Source: Bacteroidota bacterium (GTDB lineage Bacteria > Bacteroidota > Bacteroidia > Cytophagales > Cyclobacteriaceae). From it: a stretch of DNA of 50,957 nucleotides. Below the pieces are notes generated by a model. That model saw only the letters and a program-made list of their open reading frames with translations. It had not been told where the DNA came from and did not search any database. Numbering within the stretch: position 1 is the stretch's first letter; every line of letters begins with the position of its first letter. Location of the stretch: positions 36,553 through 87,509 of the forward strand of contig JAFEAM010000018.1 of assembly GCA_018266395.1 (NCBI GenBank), in the 5' to 3' direction. The position numbers and the translations under genes are program-made. Below, in pieces: positions 42,829-50,957 of the stretch.

Positions 42829-43362
42829 ATGACCCTCTCCGAAAAAATCAAACCTTTCTTGCGCGACGTTCCCGATTTCCCAAAGCCAGGGGTGCTCTTT
42901 AAGGATATTACGCCTTTGCTAGCCTCTCCTGAGATGCGCTCCGAAGTGGTGAAGGCCATGGCAGATCAGGTACGCCCATTTTCACCGGAGGCCATTGCTG
43001 CAGTAGAAGCCAGAGGGTTCATATTCGGAATGCTGCTGGCGCAGGAATTGGGAATTTCCTTCGTGCCCGTTCGTAAGGCCGGCAAATTGCCTTACCGCAA
43101 GATTCATGAGCAATACGCGCTTGAATACGGCACCGCCGAAATTGAAATGCATGAGGATGCCCTGGCCAGGGGGACAAGGGTGATCATTCATGACGATCTT
43201 CTTGCGACGGGAGGTACCGCCGCGGCAGCAGGAAAGATGGTCCAGCGCTTGGGGGGTATAGTCGCCGGCTATTCTTTCCTTATTAATCTGTCGTTCCTTG
43301 ATGGTGAAAAGAGACTGAAAGAGCAGTTCTCGGTTCAGCCTCAGTTTTTGATCAGTTTCTGA
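42829..43362 (+). CDS. apt: Adenine phosphoribosyltransferase
   Basis: A 177-residue APRT. The PRPP-binding motif VIIHDDLLATGGTA (about residues 120-133) and the N-terminal segment DFPKPGVLFKDITPLL are diagnostic. It salvages adenine to AMP. The ATG at 42829 follows a near-consensus -7-like box (TACTATTTTGG ending 6 bases upstream) with no ribosome-binding site, so it may also be nearly leaderless. A LON-domain gene begins 36 bases after the stop, with its own promoter. Confidence 0.96.
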   Translation: MTLSEKIKPFLRDVPDFPKPGVLFKDITPLLASPEMRSEVVKAMADQVRPFSPEAIAAVEARGFIFGMLLAQELGISFVPVRKAGKLPYRKIHEQYALEYGTAEIEMHEDALARGTRVIIHDDLLATGGTAAAAGKMVQRLGGIVAGYSFLINLSFLDGEKRLKEQFSVQPQFLISF

Positions 43363-43376
43363 CTTAAACTTTCTGC

Positions 43377-43384
43377 TACCTTTG
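43377..43384 (+). promoter_or_regulatory. Promoter of the LON-domain protein gene (-7 element)
   Basis: TACCTTTG (43377-43384) is a perfect TANNTTTG box with TTTC 17 bases upstream. The ATG at 43399 is only 14 bases downstream, so the leader would be about 9 bases. Confidence 0.55.
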
Positions 43385-43398
43385 GTGTTATTAGGCCA

Positions 43399-43986
43399 AT
43401 GGCAGGATTAGTCCGCATACCTATGTTTCCGCTTACCATCTTCCCCCTCCCGGGTGAAATGGTGCCGCTTCATATTTTCGAACCCCGCTACCGCCAGTTG
43501 TTGAAAGATGCCGAGGAAAGGGATATTTCCTTCGGAATCTATTTCAATCATGCATCCAACAAGGATAAGTTGGGATCACTGGTCAAGCTGGAGAGCGTGA
43601 TTAAGCGTTATGAAGGCGGAGAATCGGATATCATTGTGAAGTGCCAGGACCTGTTTAACCTTGACAAGCTGTACCGCAGCTTTAAGGACAAGTTATATCC
43701 GGGTGGCGAAGTGGAATTCTGGGAGATTGACCTGCAGTCTCCTGTCAGCCCGCGCCTGTTTCAGGAGTTTGAGGAATACATGCGCTTGTTGAAGCTCAAC
43801 AGGGTGCAACTCCCTTGTTCGGTTTATCATGTTGCCAACGAGCTCAGCCTTGATTTCGATGACAAGCTCAGGTTAGTCGGACTGGACACAACTAAGAAAG
43901 AGCAATTCCTGTTATCCCGGATCAAGTTCCAAAAGCACCTGTTATCGCAGGCAGAAAAATCCAGGGATGTATTTCATTTGAACTAG
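43399..43986 (+). CDS. LON peptidase substrate-binding-domain protein
   Basis: A 195-residue protein consisting of a stand-alone LON N-terminal (LON_substr_bdg) domain: MAGLVRIPMFPLTIFPLPGEMVPLHIFEPRYRQLLKDAEERDISFGI at the start, cited in part, then VECQDLFNLDKL-like strands. No AAA+ or protease domain follows. Such proteins are common in bacteria; in plants and archaea relatives act in protein quality control, but the bacterial role is unclear. Confidence 0.88.
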   Translation: MAGLVRIPMFPLTIFPLPGEMVPLHIFEPRYRQLLKDAEERDISFGIYFNHASNKDKLGSLVKLESVIKRYEGGESDIIVKCQDLFNLDKLYRSFKDKLYPGGEVEFWEIDLQSPVSPRLFQEFEEYMRLLKLNRVQLPCSVYHVANELSLDFDDKLRLVGLDTTKKEQFLLSRIKFQKHLLSQAEKSRDVFHLN

Positions 43987-44095
43987 TGACGCATTCTGCG
44001 GGACTTTAACAAAGTCTTAACCTTAATTAACTCCGTCTGTAAAACTACCTGTTAGAGCCAGGTCATCTTATGATCATAACAAATCAGACAATGTT

Positions 44096-44668
44096 ATGAC
44101 AAAGACACTTTTCATTATCGTAGGAATGCTGGCCGCCTTTGCTGCTGCTGCCAGAGTTGGGAAGGGGGTTTCATCGGCCGATCCTGAAATGGTCGTGATC
44201 CATCAAAAAGAAGGTTCGTACCGTCTTATTTACAAGGGAAATGACAAGTCGAACGTGAGGGTGAAGATTCTTGACGCCGACCACCACCTCGTCTATGAAG
44301 AGCATGTTTCCCAATCCGGGGGATTTCTTCGCTCCTACAACCTCGATAATCTGAAAGAAGGGGATTATACTTTCCGGGTGGAAGATGGAGCCACAATGAT
44401 GGAGCGCACGGTTGCTTACCGGCTTCCGGGTGAAAAGTTAATCGCACAGGTCGTTAAGATGGACGATGAACGATATGTTCTAACGTGCCCTTCCTGCGGT
44501 AAGGGAACTGTCAGAATCAGCATTACGGATGAGAATGGAACCTTGTTGTACGAGGGAAACCGAAAGGTTCGGGGTTCTTTCGCGGAGATATACAACCTTG
44601 GCGGGTTTAGTGGTCCATTTAATTTTGAAATAACAGGAGCAGGAGGCGCAGCGAGAGTGTCTAAATAG
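44096..44668 (+). CDS. Secreted two-repeat protein, paralogue 1
   Basis: A 190-residue exported protein (signal peptide about residues 1-20). Two similar beta-sandwich-like repeats: PEMVVIHQKEGSYRLIYKGNDKSNVRVKIL... with DNLKEGDYTFRVEDG, then DDERYVLTCPSCGKGTVRISI ... ENGTLLYEGNRKVRGSFAEIYNLGG. The nearest relatives are the two genes downstream at 44913 and 45932; each repeat ends in a GxY motif typical of Ig-like/DUF3244-type domains. Contains a CPSC pair not shared by the other two. Function unknown; surface or periplasmic location inferred. Confidence 0.75.
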   Translation: MTKTLFIIVGMLAAFAAAARVGKGVSSADPEMVVIHQKEGSYRLIYKGNDKSNVRVKILDADHHLVYEEHVSQSGGFLRSYNLDNLKEGDYTFRVEDGATMMERTVAYRLPGEKLIAQVVKMDDERYVLTCPSCGKGTVRISITDENGTLLYEGNRKVRGSFAEIYNLGGFSGPFNFEITGAGGAARVSK

Positions 44669-44912
44669 TTGGGTACTGGTTTCTTGTTTCCATTTCCTTG
44701 ACTTCCTACAAATCGCTCAATCACGAACTCAGTAAATGCTCATGGTTGCATCCTGGAGGAAAAATATTTTCAGTTGAATCTATGTTCGCTTTTGAAACAA
44801 TCGGCGTCCGGTTGTGGAAGGTTACAATTTTTTAAAAAGTAATTAACAATTCTTCTGAAACATTCCATGAGTTAGCAGCGTCTCATAACAAACATCATAA
44901 AAGGTTTAGGTT

Positions 44913-45485
44913 ATGAAAAAAATCACATTGCTTCTGGCCGGCGTGTTGACGGCAGGAGTGTCATGGGCAGGCGCTGGTTATGAAACACCGAAGGGCGCAA
45001 CCGGTATCGCAGTAGTACGGAATGATGAAAGTTCATTCAAGCTCTACTACAAAAGCGAGGAGAAGGCCGACGTAAAGGTCCAAATCTTTGATGCGGACGA
45101 CAAAGTCATCTTTTCCGAAGTCATTCCGAAGTCCGATGGATTCGCGCGTCCTTACAACTTCGTTAATCTGAGGGAGGGCGATTACACCATCCGGGTTGAT
45201 AATGGGGCAAATTGGATGTCTGAGACTGTATCGTATCATGCAGATGTGGATCCTAACCCTTTCCATATCGTGAAAGTCGACCAGGAGCGTTACCTGCTCA
45301 CACGCGCCGGCAATAGAGAAGAGGTAATTTCTGTGCGAATCCTCGACGAAAATGGTGCTGTGCTGTATGAGGGGAGTCAGAAAGTGGAGGGCGCATTTGC
45401 CCAATTGTACAATCTGGGCAGGCGTCAGGGTGTGATTTCCTTTGAGGTCTCCGGGAAACATGGAACCAGGATGCTCAATAAATAA
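44913..45485 (+). CDS. Secreted two-repeat protein, paralogue 2
   Basis: A 190-residue exported protein (signal peptide residues 1-19, ending SWAG). Repeat 1: SFKLYYKSEEKADVKVQIFDADDKVIFSEVIPKSDGFARPYNFVNLREGDYTIRVDNG, read in part; repeat 2: ERYLLTRAGNREEVISVRILDENGAVLYEGSQKVEGAFAQLYNLGRR. It is the closest of the three to paralogue 1 in length and motif order, and stands 244 bases downstream. A GTTGGCCGGC-stem terminator follows at 45526-45549. Function unknown. Confidence 0.75.
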   Translation: MKKITLLLAGVLTAGVSWAGAGYETPKGATGIAVVRNDESSFKLYYKSEEKADVKVQIFDADDKVIFSEVIPKSDGFARPYNFVNLREGDYTIRVDNGANWMSETVSYHADVDPNPFHIVKVDQERYLLTRAGNREEVISVRILDENGAVLYEGSQKVEGAFAQLYNLGRRQGVISFEVSGKHGTRMLNK

Positions 45486-45525
45486 GCAGAAGAAATTCGA
45501 GATCGGGTAGGTTAGCTGAGGTGGT

Positions 45526-45549
45526 GTTGGCCGGCATTTGCCGGCCAAC
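45526..45549 (+). terminator. Terminator after paralogue 2
   Basis: Perfect 10-bp stem GTTGGCCGGC (45526-45535) / GCCGGCCAAC (45540-45549) with an ATTT loop, followed by TTTGCTTTT. It lies 41 bases after the stop of the 44913 gene. Confidence 0.85.
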
Positions 45550-45883
45550 TTTGCTTTTGTGAGGTCTTGGTCCATCATGGAGCCGCTGCATTTTTTGCAC
45601 TCATTTTCACCTGGCGCTCACAAATCAGTCAGCCTTTTTCAATTTCGTTGCTCAATCGGTGTGCAATTGCTTCTCATCACTAAAAATTTTGCAGAAGCTC
45701 GGCAATCAAAAATTGCAATCGTTTACTAAAACTGTCTGATCACTTTCAACAACGAGAATGCCGTGAATCCATGATTTTGGTCATCGAATATTTGTATTTG
45801 ACTCCCCTCCGGAACCGCAATCGTTTTTTTGAAGTTTAAATCAGGTTTTCTTACAACAGACAACCGCCGGTAAAACATGCCCG

Positions 45884-45926
45884 TACATTTGCACTGTAGT
45901 CAAAACAAAAAACTAAAACGACTACA
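45884..45926 (+). promoter_or_regulatory. Promoter and leader hairpin of paralogue 3
   Basis: TACATTTG (45884-45891) matches TANNTTTG. The leader then contains TGTAGTC (45895-45901) and GACTACA (45920-45926), which can pair over an A-rich loop and end 5 bases before the ATG. The stem could influence translation or mRNA stability. The rest of the 45550-45883 gap has no gene. Confidence 0.5.
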
Positions 45927-45931
45927 GACTT

Positions 45932-46498
45932 ATGAAAGCAAAATCATTTTTCGCAGCCCTTTTTGTAGCAGTGAGTGCGGTTGCATTTGCGGGTCCCGGT
46001 AATCCGAAGGTTGTGGTGGTGAACCAGAAACAATCCGGAACCTTCAAGGTGATTTACGAGGGAGAAAAAGTTGGTAACGTGACCATGACAATCCGGGACA
46101 GCAAGAACCAGGTTGTCTTCACGGAGACCATCCGCAATATTGGTGCCTTCGCACGTCCTGTCAATTTCACGGGTATGGAAGCCGGCGAGTACAGCATTGA
46201 GATTATCGATGCCAACGGCAAGCAGGCCCAGAAGATCAGCTACAATGTTGAAGCCCCGGTGAAAAACGTACACGTAGCCCGCATCAACGAAGAAGGCAAG
46301 TATCTGCTGGCAGTTCCCGGCAACGGACCTGAGCAGATCAATGTCCGCATCTTCGACGGTGCCAACCAACTCGTGCACGAAGAGGACCTCACCATCAACG
46401 GTGCTACGGGCCTGGTATACAACCTGCGCAATGTGCAGGGCATGCCGACCTTCGAAGTCACCGACCAGACCGGGAATGTAAAAACCATTAAGTACTAA
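45932..46498 (+). CDS. Secreted two-repeat protein, paralogue 3
   Basis: A 188-residue exported protein (signal peptide residues 1-20, ending AFAG). Repeat 1 includes TFKVIYEGEKVGNVTMTIRD ... NFTGMEAGEYSIEIIDANG; repeat 2 includes KYLLAVPGNGPEQINVRIFDGANQLVHEEDL ... GATGLVYNLRN. No cysteines. It follows paralogue 2 by 446 bases with its own promoter and ends at a strong terminator (46524-46554). Of the three it has the most regular repeats. Confidence 0.75.
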   Translation: MKAKSFFAALFVAVSAVAFAGPGNPKVVVVNQKQSGTFKVIYEGEKVGNVTMTIRDSKNQVVFTETIRNIGAFARPVNFTGMEAGEYSIEIIDANGKQAQKISYNVEAPVKNVHVARINEEGKYLLAVPGNGPEQINVRIFDGANQLVHEEDLTINGATGLVYNLRNVQGMPTFEVTDQTGNVKTIKY

Positions 46499-46523
46499 GC
46501 AGAAAACTTATTTGGTTGTGGAG

Positions 46524-46554
46524 AACCCCGCCGCAAGGCGGGGTTTTTCTTTTT
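46524..46554 (+). terminator. Strong rho-independent terminator
   Basis: Stem AACCCCGCC (46524-46532), GCAA loop, GGCGGGGTT (46537-46545), then TTTCTTTTT. It ends the 45932 transcription unit. Confidence 0.92.
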
Positions 46555-46570
46555 ACCGCGGAGGATAGAC

Positions 46571-46615
46571 TAACCGCGGAGACGGGGAGGCGCGGATTAT
46601 TTGGCGATTAAAGGG
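46571..46615. repeat. 45-bp dispersed repeat, copy 1
   Basis: TAACCGCGGAGACGGGGAGG followed by CGCGGATTATTTGG and TTAAAGGG. A second near-identical copy lies at 46823-46868, about 250 bases downstream in the same orientation; a shorter degenerate relative (GGAGGCGCGGACC) lies near 39108-39121. The 46555-46867 gap has no gene besides these repeats. Confidence 0.7.
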
Positions 46616-46716
46616 TATAATCATAAAGGCTTGGATCAAGCTCTAAGGTTAGTTAAAAATGTCAGTCGTATACTGAAGACATCCATAGTTTGCATTCCCT
46701 GAAAGGGCATAGTTTA

Positions 46717-46745
46717 TTTAGCGTCGCGCATCGCGCGGCGCTAAA
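46717..46745. repeat. 29-bp near-perfect palindrome, REP-like
   Basis: TTTAGCG and CGCTAAA ends enclose CGCGC/GCGCG arms around ATC, with a single mismatch pair. Flanked by CCCTGAAAGGG (46698-46708) and CCCTGAAGGGG (46764-46774), a motif seen in dispersed Bacteroidota repeats. Likely a REP-type structural element. Confidence 0.6.
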
Positions 46746-46822
46746 GGCATTTGGTTCATCGAAGCCCTGAAGGGGCGAAGTTTGGTATTGACCGCGAGGA
46801 GGCGCAGCGGCACCGAGTGACT

Positions 46823-46868
46823 TAACCGCCGAGACGGGGAGGCGCGGATTATTTGGTGAATAAAGGGC
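46823..46868. repeat. 45-bp dispersed repeat, copy 2
   Basis: Same sequence as 46571-46615 with a few substitutions, ending at the stop codon of the ORF6N gene on the minus strand, so the repeat reaches up to that gene's 3' end. Confidence 0.7.
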
Positions 46869-47398
46869 TATTCTTCGCCCTTCTGTTTAAACCCAATCTT
46901 GCGAATGGGTTCAGTCTTGGGATTCAACAATTCTTTGAGGTACTTAAATATCAACTTGATATCACCGTCCTGTTTAACAGCCCTTCTTTCTAGTTGCTCA
47001 AGCTTGATCAGAATTTCCTTGTGTGTTAGAAGCGACTCTCGAAGCTTGACAAAAATTTCAATGATTCGGATACTCATGATTATTGCCTGGTCGCTTTTTA
47101 GTACGTTGGCAAGCATCAGTACTCCGTGTTCTGTAAAAGCGTATGGTAATGCACCACCTAAGTGCTTTTTCGATGGTATCGCATTTTGCGATACCATGCT
47201 ATCTACCTCCAGTTCGGTCATTTGGAACATAAAATTTGTTGGAAACCTGTTTTGATTGCGTTTTACCTGTTCGCGAAGCCTTGTCGCTTTAACGCCATAC
47301 AGTTCGGCCAGATCTCGATCAAGCATTACTTTCTGCCCTCGGATCAGCCAGATTTTGTTCATCACTACCTCATCTGGTATGACAATATTCTTAATCAT
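46868..47398 (-). CDS. ORF6N domain-containing protein
   Basis: A 176-residue protein with an N-terminal ORF6N (Bro/KilA-N related) DNA-binding domain (about residues 10-95: IWLIRGQKVMLDRDLAELYGV, RFPTNFMFQMTELE, LPYAFTEHGVLMLANVL) and a C-terminal coiled-coil-prone helix (about 125-165, HKEILIKLEQLERRAVKQDGD). ORF6N proteins occur in phages and as chromosomal orphans in Bacteroidota; no other phage gene is nearby. Function as a regulator is inferred. It starts with ATG at 47398. Confidence 0.88.
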   Translation of the reverse strand: MIKNIVIPDEVVMNKIWLIRGQKVMLDRDLAELYGVKATRLREQVKRNQNRFPTNFMFQMTELEVDSMVSQNAIPSKKHLGGALPYAFTEHGVLMLANVLKSDQAIIMSIRIIEIFVKLRESLLTHKEILIKLEQLERRAVKQDGDIKLIFKYLKELLNPKTEPIRKIGFKQKGEE

Positions 47399-47626
47399 AG
47401 GCGATCATAGGAAAGCGAATAACTATCAGGTTAATATCAAGGATAAATACGCGGTTGTGCACAAACGCAATGTGATGACTAAAACAAATCAAATCAATCT
47501 GGAATTCCTGATCTCTTTTTTAGAAAAGTCCAATTGTAGATAAGTCTTGCAGGGTAGGCTGTGAGTTAGTAAACTCTACGTCAAAGGATACGCCAAACAG
47601 AAACCAAGTAACCACGAACGTATTAT

Positions 47627-50600
47627 CTACATATTCCTCCTGTACTGACCCCCCACTTCAAAAAGTGCTTGTGTGATCTGTCCAAGCGAGCAAACCTTGC
47701 AGGCTTCCATCAGTACTTCAAAAACATTGCGGTTTTGGATGGCGGCTTCCTTGACTTTGTCCAGCAAAGCTGTGGAGCGATTGCCTTGCAGTTCATGAAG
47801 ATTGCGCAGCATTTTTATCTGGTATTCCTTTTCTTCCGTGGTGGCACGAATGACTTCCTGGGGAATAATAGTTGGGGATCCCTTGGAACTAAGGAAGGTG
47901 TTGACGCCGATGATGGGATACTCACCGGTGTGTTTGAGGGTCTCGTAATAAAGACTTTCTTCCTGAATCTTGCCGCGCTGGTACATGGTCTCCATTGCGC
48001 CAAGCACGCCACCGCGTTCAGTGATGCGGTCAAATTCTGCAAGTACGGCCTCCTCGACGAGGTCCGTCAGTTCTTCAATAATAAATGAACCCTGCAGGGA
48101 GTTTTCGTTCTTCGCCAAGCCCAACTCCTTGTTGATGATGAGTTGAATGGCCATAGCCCTTCTTACTGACTCTTCAGTTGGGGTGGTGATGGCCTCATCG
48201 TAAGCGTTGGTGTGCAATGAATTGCAGTTATCATAAATCGCGTAGAGTGCCTGCAGTGTGGTGCGGATATCATTAAAATCGATCTCCTGGGCATGCAGGG
48301 ACCGGCCTGAAGTCTGAATGTGGTATTTCAGCATCTGGCTTCTCGCGTTGGCGCCATACTTTTCCCGCATGGCCTTGGCCCAGAGCCTTCTCGCCACCCT
48401 TCCAATTACAGAGTATTCAGGGTCGATGCCGTTGCTGAAGAAGAAGGAGAGATTCGGGGCGAATTCATTGATATCCATTCCCCGGCTCAGGTAATATTCT
48501 ACATAAGTGAAGCCGTTGGCTAAAGTGAAGGCCAGTTGAGAAATGGGGTTGGCCCCGGCTTCGGCAATATGATAACCGGATATGGATACCGAATAGAAAT
48601 TCCGTACTTTCTGCTGTATAAAATACTGCTGCACGTCGCCCATCAGTCGCAGCGCAAACTCAGTGGAGAAGATGCAGGTATTCTGTGCTTGGTCTTCTTT
48701 CAGAATATCAGCCTGAACCGTTCCTCTTACCTGTGATAGTGTTTCGGCTTTTATTTTTGCGTAGACGTCAGCGGGCAGGACCTGGTCTCCTGTTACGCCG
48801 AGTAGCAACAATCCCAGTCCGTCATTGCCTTTAGGCAAATGGCCCTGGTAGGAAGGGAGTTTGTCTTTGTTCTCTTTGTATAACTCATCAATCTTCCGCT
48901 TCACCTCAGCTTCCAGGCCATTCTTTCGGATATAGAGTTCGCATTGCTGGTCGATGGCCGCATTCATGAAGTACCCAAGCAGCATGGGTGCGGGTCCATT
49001 GATGGTCATGGACACCGAGGTTCTTGGATCTGCAAGGTTGAAACCGCTGTATAGTTTCTTGGCGTCATCCAGGCAGCATATGCTCACACCTGAGTTGCCG
49101 ATTTTACCGTAGATGTCAGGGCGGTAATCAGGATCGCTGCCATAAAGTGTTACCGAATCGAAGGCGGTAGAGAGCCGCTTGGCGGGCATGGCAATGCTAA
49201 CATAGTGGAAGCGGCGGTTGGTGCGTTCCGGGCCGCCTTCACCGGCAAACATCCTCGTCGGATCTTCACCCTCACGCTTGAAGGGATAGATGCCTGCTGT
49301 ATAGGGAAACTCGCCGGGTACATTCTCCTGCAGGACCCACTTGAGCAGATCGCCCCATGCTTCATATTTCGGCAGTGCAATCTTGGGTATCTGCAAGTGG
49401 GAAAGCGATTCGGTGTGAGTTTTGATTCCAATCTCCTTGTCCCTAACCTTAAACTTGAACACCGGCTCCCTGTATTTCTTCACCACCTCGGACCACTCTT
49501 CGGTAATCCTTTTCCAGTTACGCGGATCAAGATTGAGTTTTTGTTTTTCTATTTCAGCTTCAATGGCCTTGCGGACATTTTCATCCTTTATCAGTTCAAG
49601 GGATTTCTTCAATGCATAGAGCCCCTGTGCAACAGACGCCTGGTCCTTCACCCATTGATCGTACTTCCTGTTGTTTTCTGAAATCTCGCTCAGGTAGCGG
49701 GTGCGGTTCGGAGGGATGACGTAGACCTTCTCCGACATTTCCTGCGTGATGTGAAAGGTGGATTTGAGATCTGCGCCGGTCTTCTCAACGACCCGTTCTA
49801 TTACTTTCCTGTACAGCTGGTTTGTGCCCAGATCATTGAATTGAGATGCAATCGTTCCGAAAACAGGCATCTCTTCCACTTTCTTGTCCCACAACTGATG
49901 GTTGCGCTGGTATTGCTTCTTTACATCCCTCAAGGCATCAAGGGCGCCCCGCTTGTCAAATTTGTTCAACGCAATGATATCAGCAAAATCAAGCATGTCG
50001 ATCTTCTCAAGTTGCGTCGCAGCCCCGTACTCAGGGGTCATCACGTACAGTGCCACATCGCTGTGGTCGAGTATCTCTGTATCGCTCTGCCCGATGCCTG
50101 AAGTTTCAAGAATGATGAGATCATAATGTGCAGCCTTCAGCACCTGGATGGCTTCTTTCACATACGCAGACAAGGCCAGGTTGGATTGTCGTGTCGCCAG
50201 TGATCGCATATACACCCTGGGATGGTTGATGGCGTTCATGCGGATGCGATCTCCGAGAAGGGCACCGCCCGTCTTGCGTTTGGAGGGATCAACAGAAACG
50301 ATACCGACGGTCTTGTCCTTGAAGTCGATGAGAAACCTTCTTACGATTTCATCCACCATCGATGACTTCCCGGCGCCTCCGGTACCCGTAATGCCGAGAA
50401 CGGGCACTTTCGACTTTGACGCCAGCTCATTTATCTGCCTGAAGGTGTTTTCATGTTTATCGTAGTAATTCTCAGCCGCAGAAATAAGCCGTGCTATAGA
50501 GAGGGGATTCCGGGACTGCAGGTTTCGGACTTCATCTGCCAGCGCTTCTCCCAAAGGAAAGTCACTTTTCTCAACCAGATCGTTGATCATTCCCTGCAGC

Positions 50601-50957
50601 CCCATTGCGCGGCCATCATCCGGTGAATAGATCCTCGTGATACCGTAGTCCATCAGTTCCCGGATTTCATCCGGAAGGATTACACCGCCGCCACCGCCGA
50701 AGATCCTGATGTGGCCTGCCCCTTTTTCTTTGAGCAGGTCATACATGTATTTGAAATATTCGTTATGTCCCCCCTGGTAGCTGGTGATGGCAATAGCCTG
50801 GGCATCTTCCTGGATGGCGGTGTTAACCACTTCATGTACACTGCGGTCATGGCCCAGGTGAATGACTTCACAACCTGTTGCCTGAATGATGCGTCGCATG
50901 ATGTTGATGGCGGCGTCATGTCCGTCAAAGAGGGAGGCAGCCGTTACGATGCGTACT
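47627..50957 (-). CDS. icmF: IcmF-type fused acyl-CoA mutase (partial, 5' end beyond the window)
   Basis: A fused isobutyryl-CoA (acyl-CoA) mutase: B12-binding domain, G-protein chaperone and mutase in one chain. The reading frame continues past the internal ATG at 50899 to the edge as [18 protein letters not shown], so the B12 His (DGHD) precedes it and only a few residues are missing. The MeaI-like GTPase domain (about residues 168-480 from the ATG) has [12 protein letters not shown] and NKFDKRG. The mutase domain (about 520-1090) shows [17 protein letters not shown]. The B12 and P-loop marks distinguish IcmF from methylmalonyl-CoA mutase of two chains. Substrate may be isobutyryl-, pivalyl- or another branched acyl-CoA. 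Confidence 0.93.
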   Translation of the reverse strand, partial: VRIVTAASLFDGHDAAINIMRRIIQATGCEVIHLGHDRSVHEVVNTAIQEDAQAIAITSYQGGHNEYFKYMYDLLKEKGAGHIRIFGGGGGVILPDEIRELMDYGITRIYSPDDGRAMGLQGMINDLVEKSDFPLGEALADEVRNLQSRNPLSIARLISAAENYYDKHENTFRQINELASKSKVPVLGITGTGGAGKSSMVDEIVRRFLIDFKDKTVGIVSVDPSKRKTGGALLGDRIRMNAINHPRVYMRSLATRQSNLALSAYVKEAIQVLKAAHYDLIILETSGIGQSDTEILDHSDVALYVMTPEYGAATQLEKIDMLDFADIIALNKFDKRGALDALRDVKKQYQRNHQLWDKKVEEMPVFGTIASQFNDLGTNQLYRKVIERVVEKTGADLKSTFHITQEMSEKVYVIPPNRTRYLSEISENNRKYDQWVKDQASVAQGLYALKKSLELIKDENVRKAIEAEIEKQKLNLDPRNWKRITEEWSEVVKKYREPVFKFKVRDKEIGIKTHTESLSHLQIPKIALPKYEAWGDLLKWVLQENVPGEFPYTAGIYPFKREGEDPTRMFAGEGGPERTNRRFHYVSIAMPAKRLSTAFDSVTLYGSDPDYRPDIYGKIGNSGVSICCLDDAKKLYSGFNLADPRTSVSMTINGPAPMLLGYFMNAAIDQQCELYIRKNGLEAEVKRKIDELYKENKDKLPSYQGHLPKGNDGLGLLLLGVTGDQVLPADVYAKIKAETLSQVRGTVQADILKEDQAQNTCIFSTEFALRLMGDVQQYFIQQKVRNFYSVSISGYHIAEAGANPISQLAFTLANGFTYVEYYLSRGMDINEFAPNLSFFFSNGIDPEYSVIGRVARRLWAKAMREKYGANARSQMLKYHIQTSGRSLHAQEIDFNDIRTTLQALYAIYDNCNSLHTNAYDEAITTPTEESVRRAMAIQLIINKELGLAKNENSLQGSFIIEELTDLVEEAVLAEFDRITERGGVLGAMETMYQRGKIQEESLYYETLKHTGEYPIIGVNTFLSSKGSPTIIPQEVIRATTEEKEYQIKMLRNLHELQGNRSTALLDKVKEAAIQNRNVFEVLMEACKVCSLGQITQALFEVGGQYRRNM

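Noticed and set aside
46868..47398. ORF6N protein as part of a prophage
   Set aside because: No structural, integrase or lysis genes are near; ORF6N orphans are common in Bacteroidota.
1..50957. tRNA and rRNA genes
   Set aside because: No cloverleaf with a CCA-type acceptor or GTTCRA T-loop in a suitable context, and no rRNA-like sequence, was recognised by eye; a covariance-model scan was not possible.

Overview
The window looks like a chromosomal segment from a Bacteroidota bacterium, most likely of the Cytophagales type. The evidence is a gingipain-like (PorU2-type) C25 protease with a type IX secretion C-terminal domain, several TANNTTTG (-7) promoter elements, few Shine-Dalgarno sequences, SusD-free sigma/anti-sigma/beta-barrel operons, and many small secreted proteins with N-terminal signal peptides ending in AQ. 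No rRNA, tRNA or CRISPR array was seen.

Left end (1-3.7 kb) is an AT-rich accessory patch. It holds a type II restriction-modification pair (beta-class methyltransferase plus PmeII/EcoO109I-like nuclease) bracketed by attC-like imperfect inverted repeats, a truncated lipoprotein, a HigB/HigA toxin-antitoxin pair with a readable promoter and operator, and a GxxExxY protein flanked by inverted ACAGGAT repeats. Then comes a phenylacetyl-CoA epoxidase operon on the minus strand (paaA, a double-length paaB, a small membrane protein, paaC, paaD) headed by a TetR regulator. It is followed by a sigma/anti-sigma-like/outer-membrane operon, a heparan-glucosaminide acetyltransferase-like protein, pta-ackA, and a PadR-PspC/GIN-domain envelope-stress-like pair.

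The centre (18.7-34 kb) is mainly housekeeping or typical of the phylum: the 1653-residue C25 protease, an orphan HigA-like regulator, an FMN reductase, typA/bipA, a TPR protein, a DUF4136-like lipoprotein, a beta-barrel protein, guaA, a TPR/periplasmic-binding-protein fusion, and hutI.

The most interesting block is 34.1-41.6 kb, which is visibly AT-richer than its neighbours. It contains ric (di-iron NO/iron-sulfur repair), an Rrf2 regulator with three cysteines, and a four-gene set (CuA subunit II, heme-copper subunit I, SCO1/SenC, small membrane protein) that matches the norSY-senC-orf1 layout of sNOR-type nitric oxide reductases. Subunit I has Asn where oxygen reductases of the A and B types have the catalytic Tyr. 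The same 22-bp palindrome (TTWACGAC-N6-GTCKTAAA) lies upstream of ric, of the rrf2 gene itself and of the oxidase/NO-reductase operon, which implies a local NO-response regulon. Next to it are folE and a flavin reductase-like gene, then an ECF sigma factor. folE and the sigma gene share a second bipartite promoter (GTAACC-N17-CTCTAATTA), suggesting an autoregulated sigma regulon.

The right end (41.6-51 kb) has a decayed duplicate of the hutI 3' end, a 54-residue basic protein, an OsmC protein, apt, a LON-substrate-binding-domain protein, three tandem paralogous secreted two-repeat proteins, REP-like repeats, an ORF6N-domain protein, and an IcmF-type fused acyl-CoA mutase that runs off the window edge.
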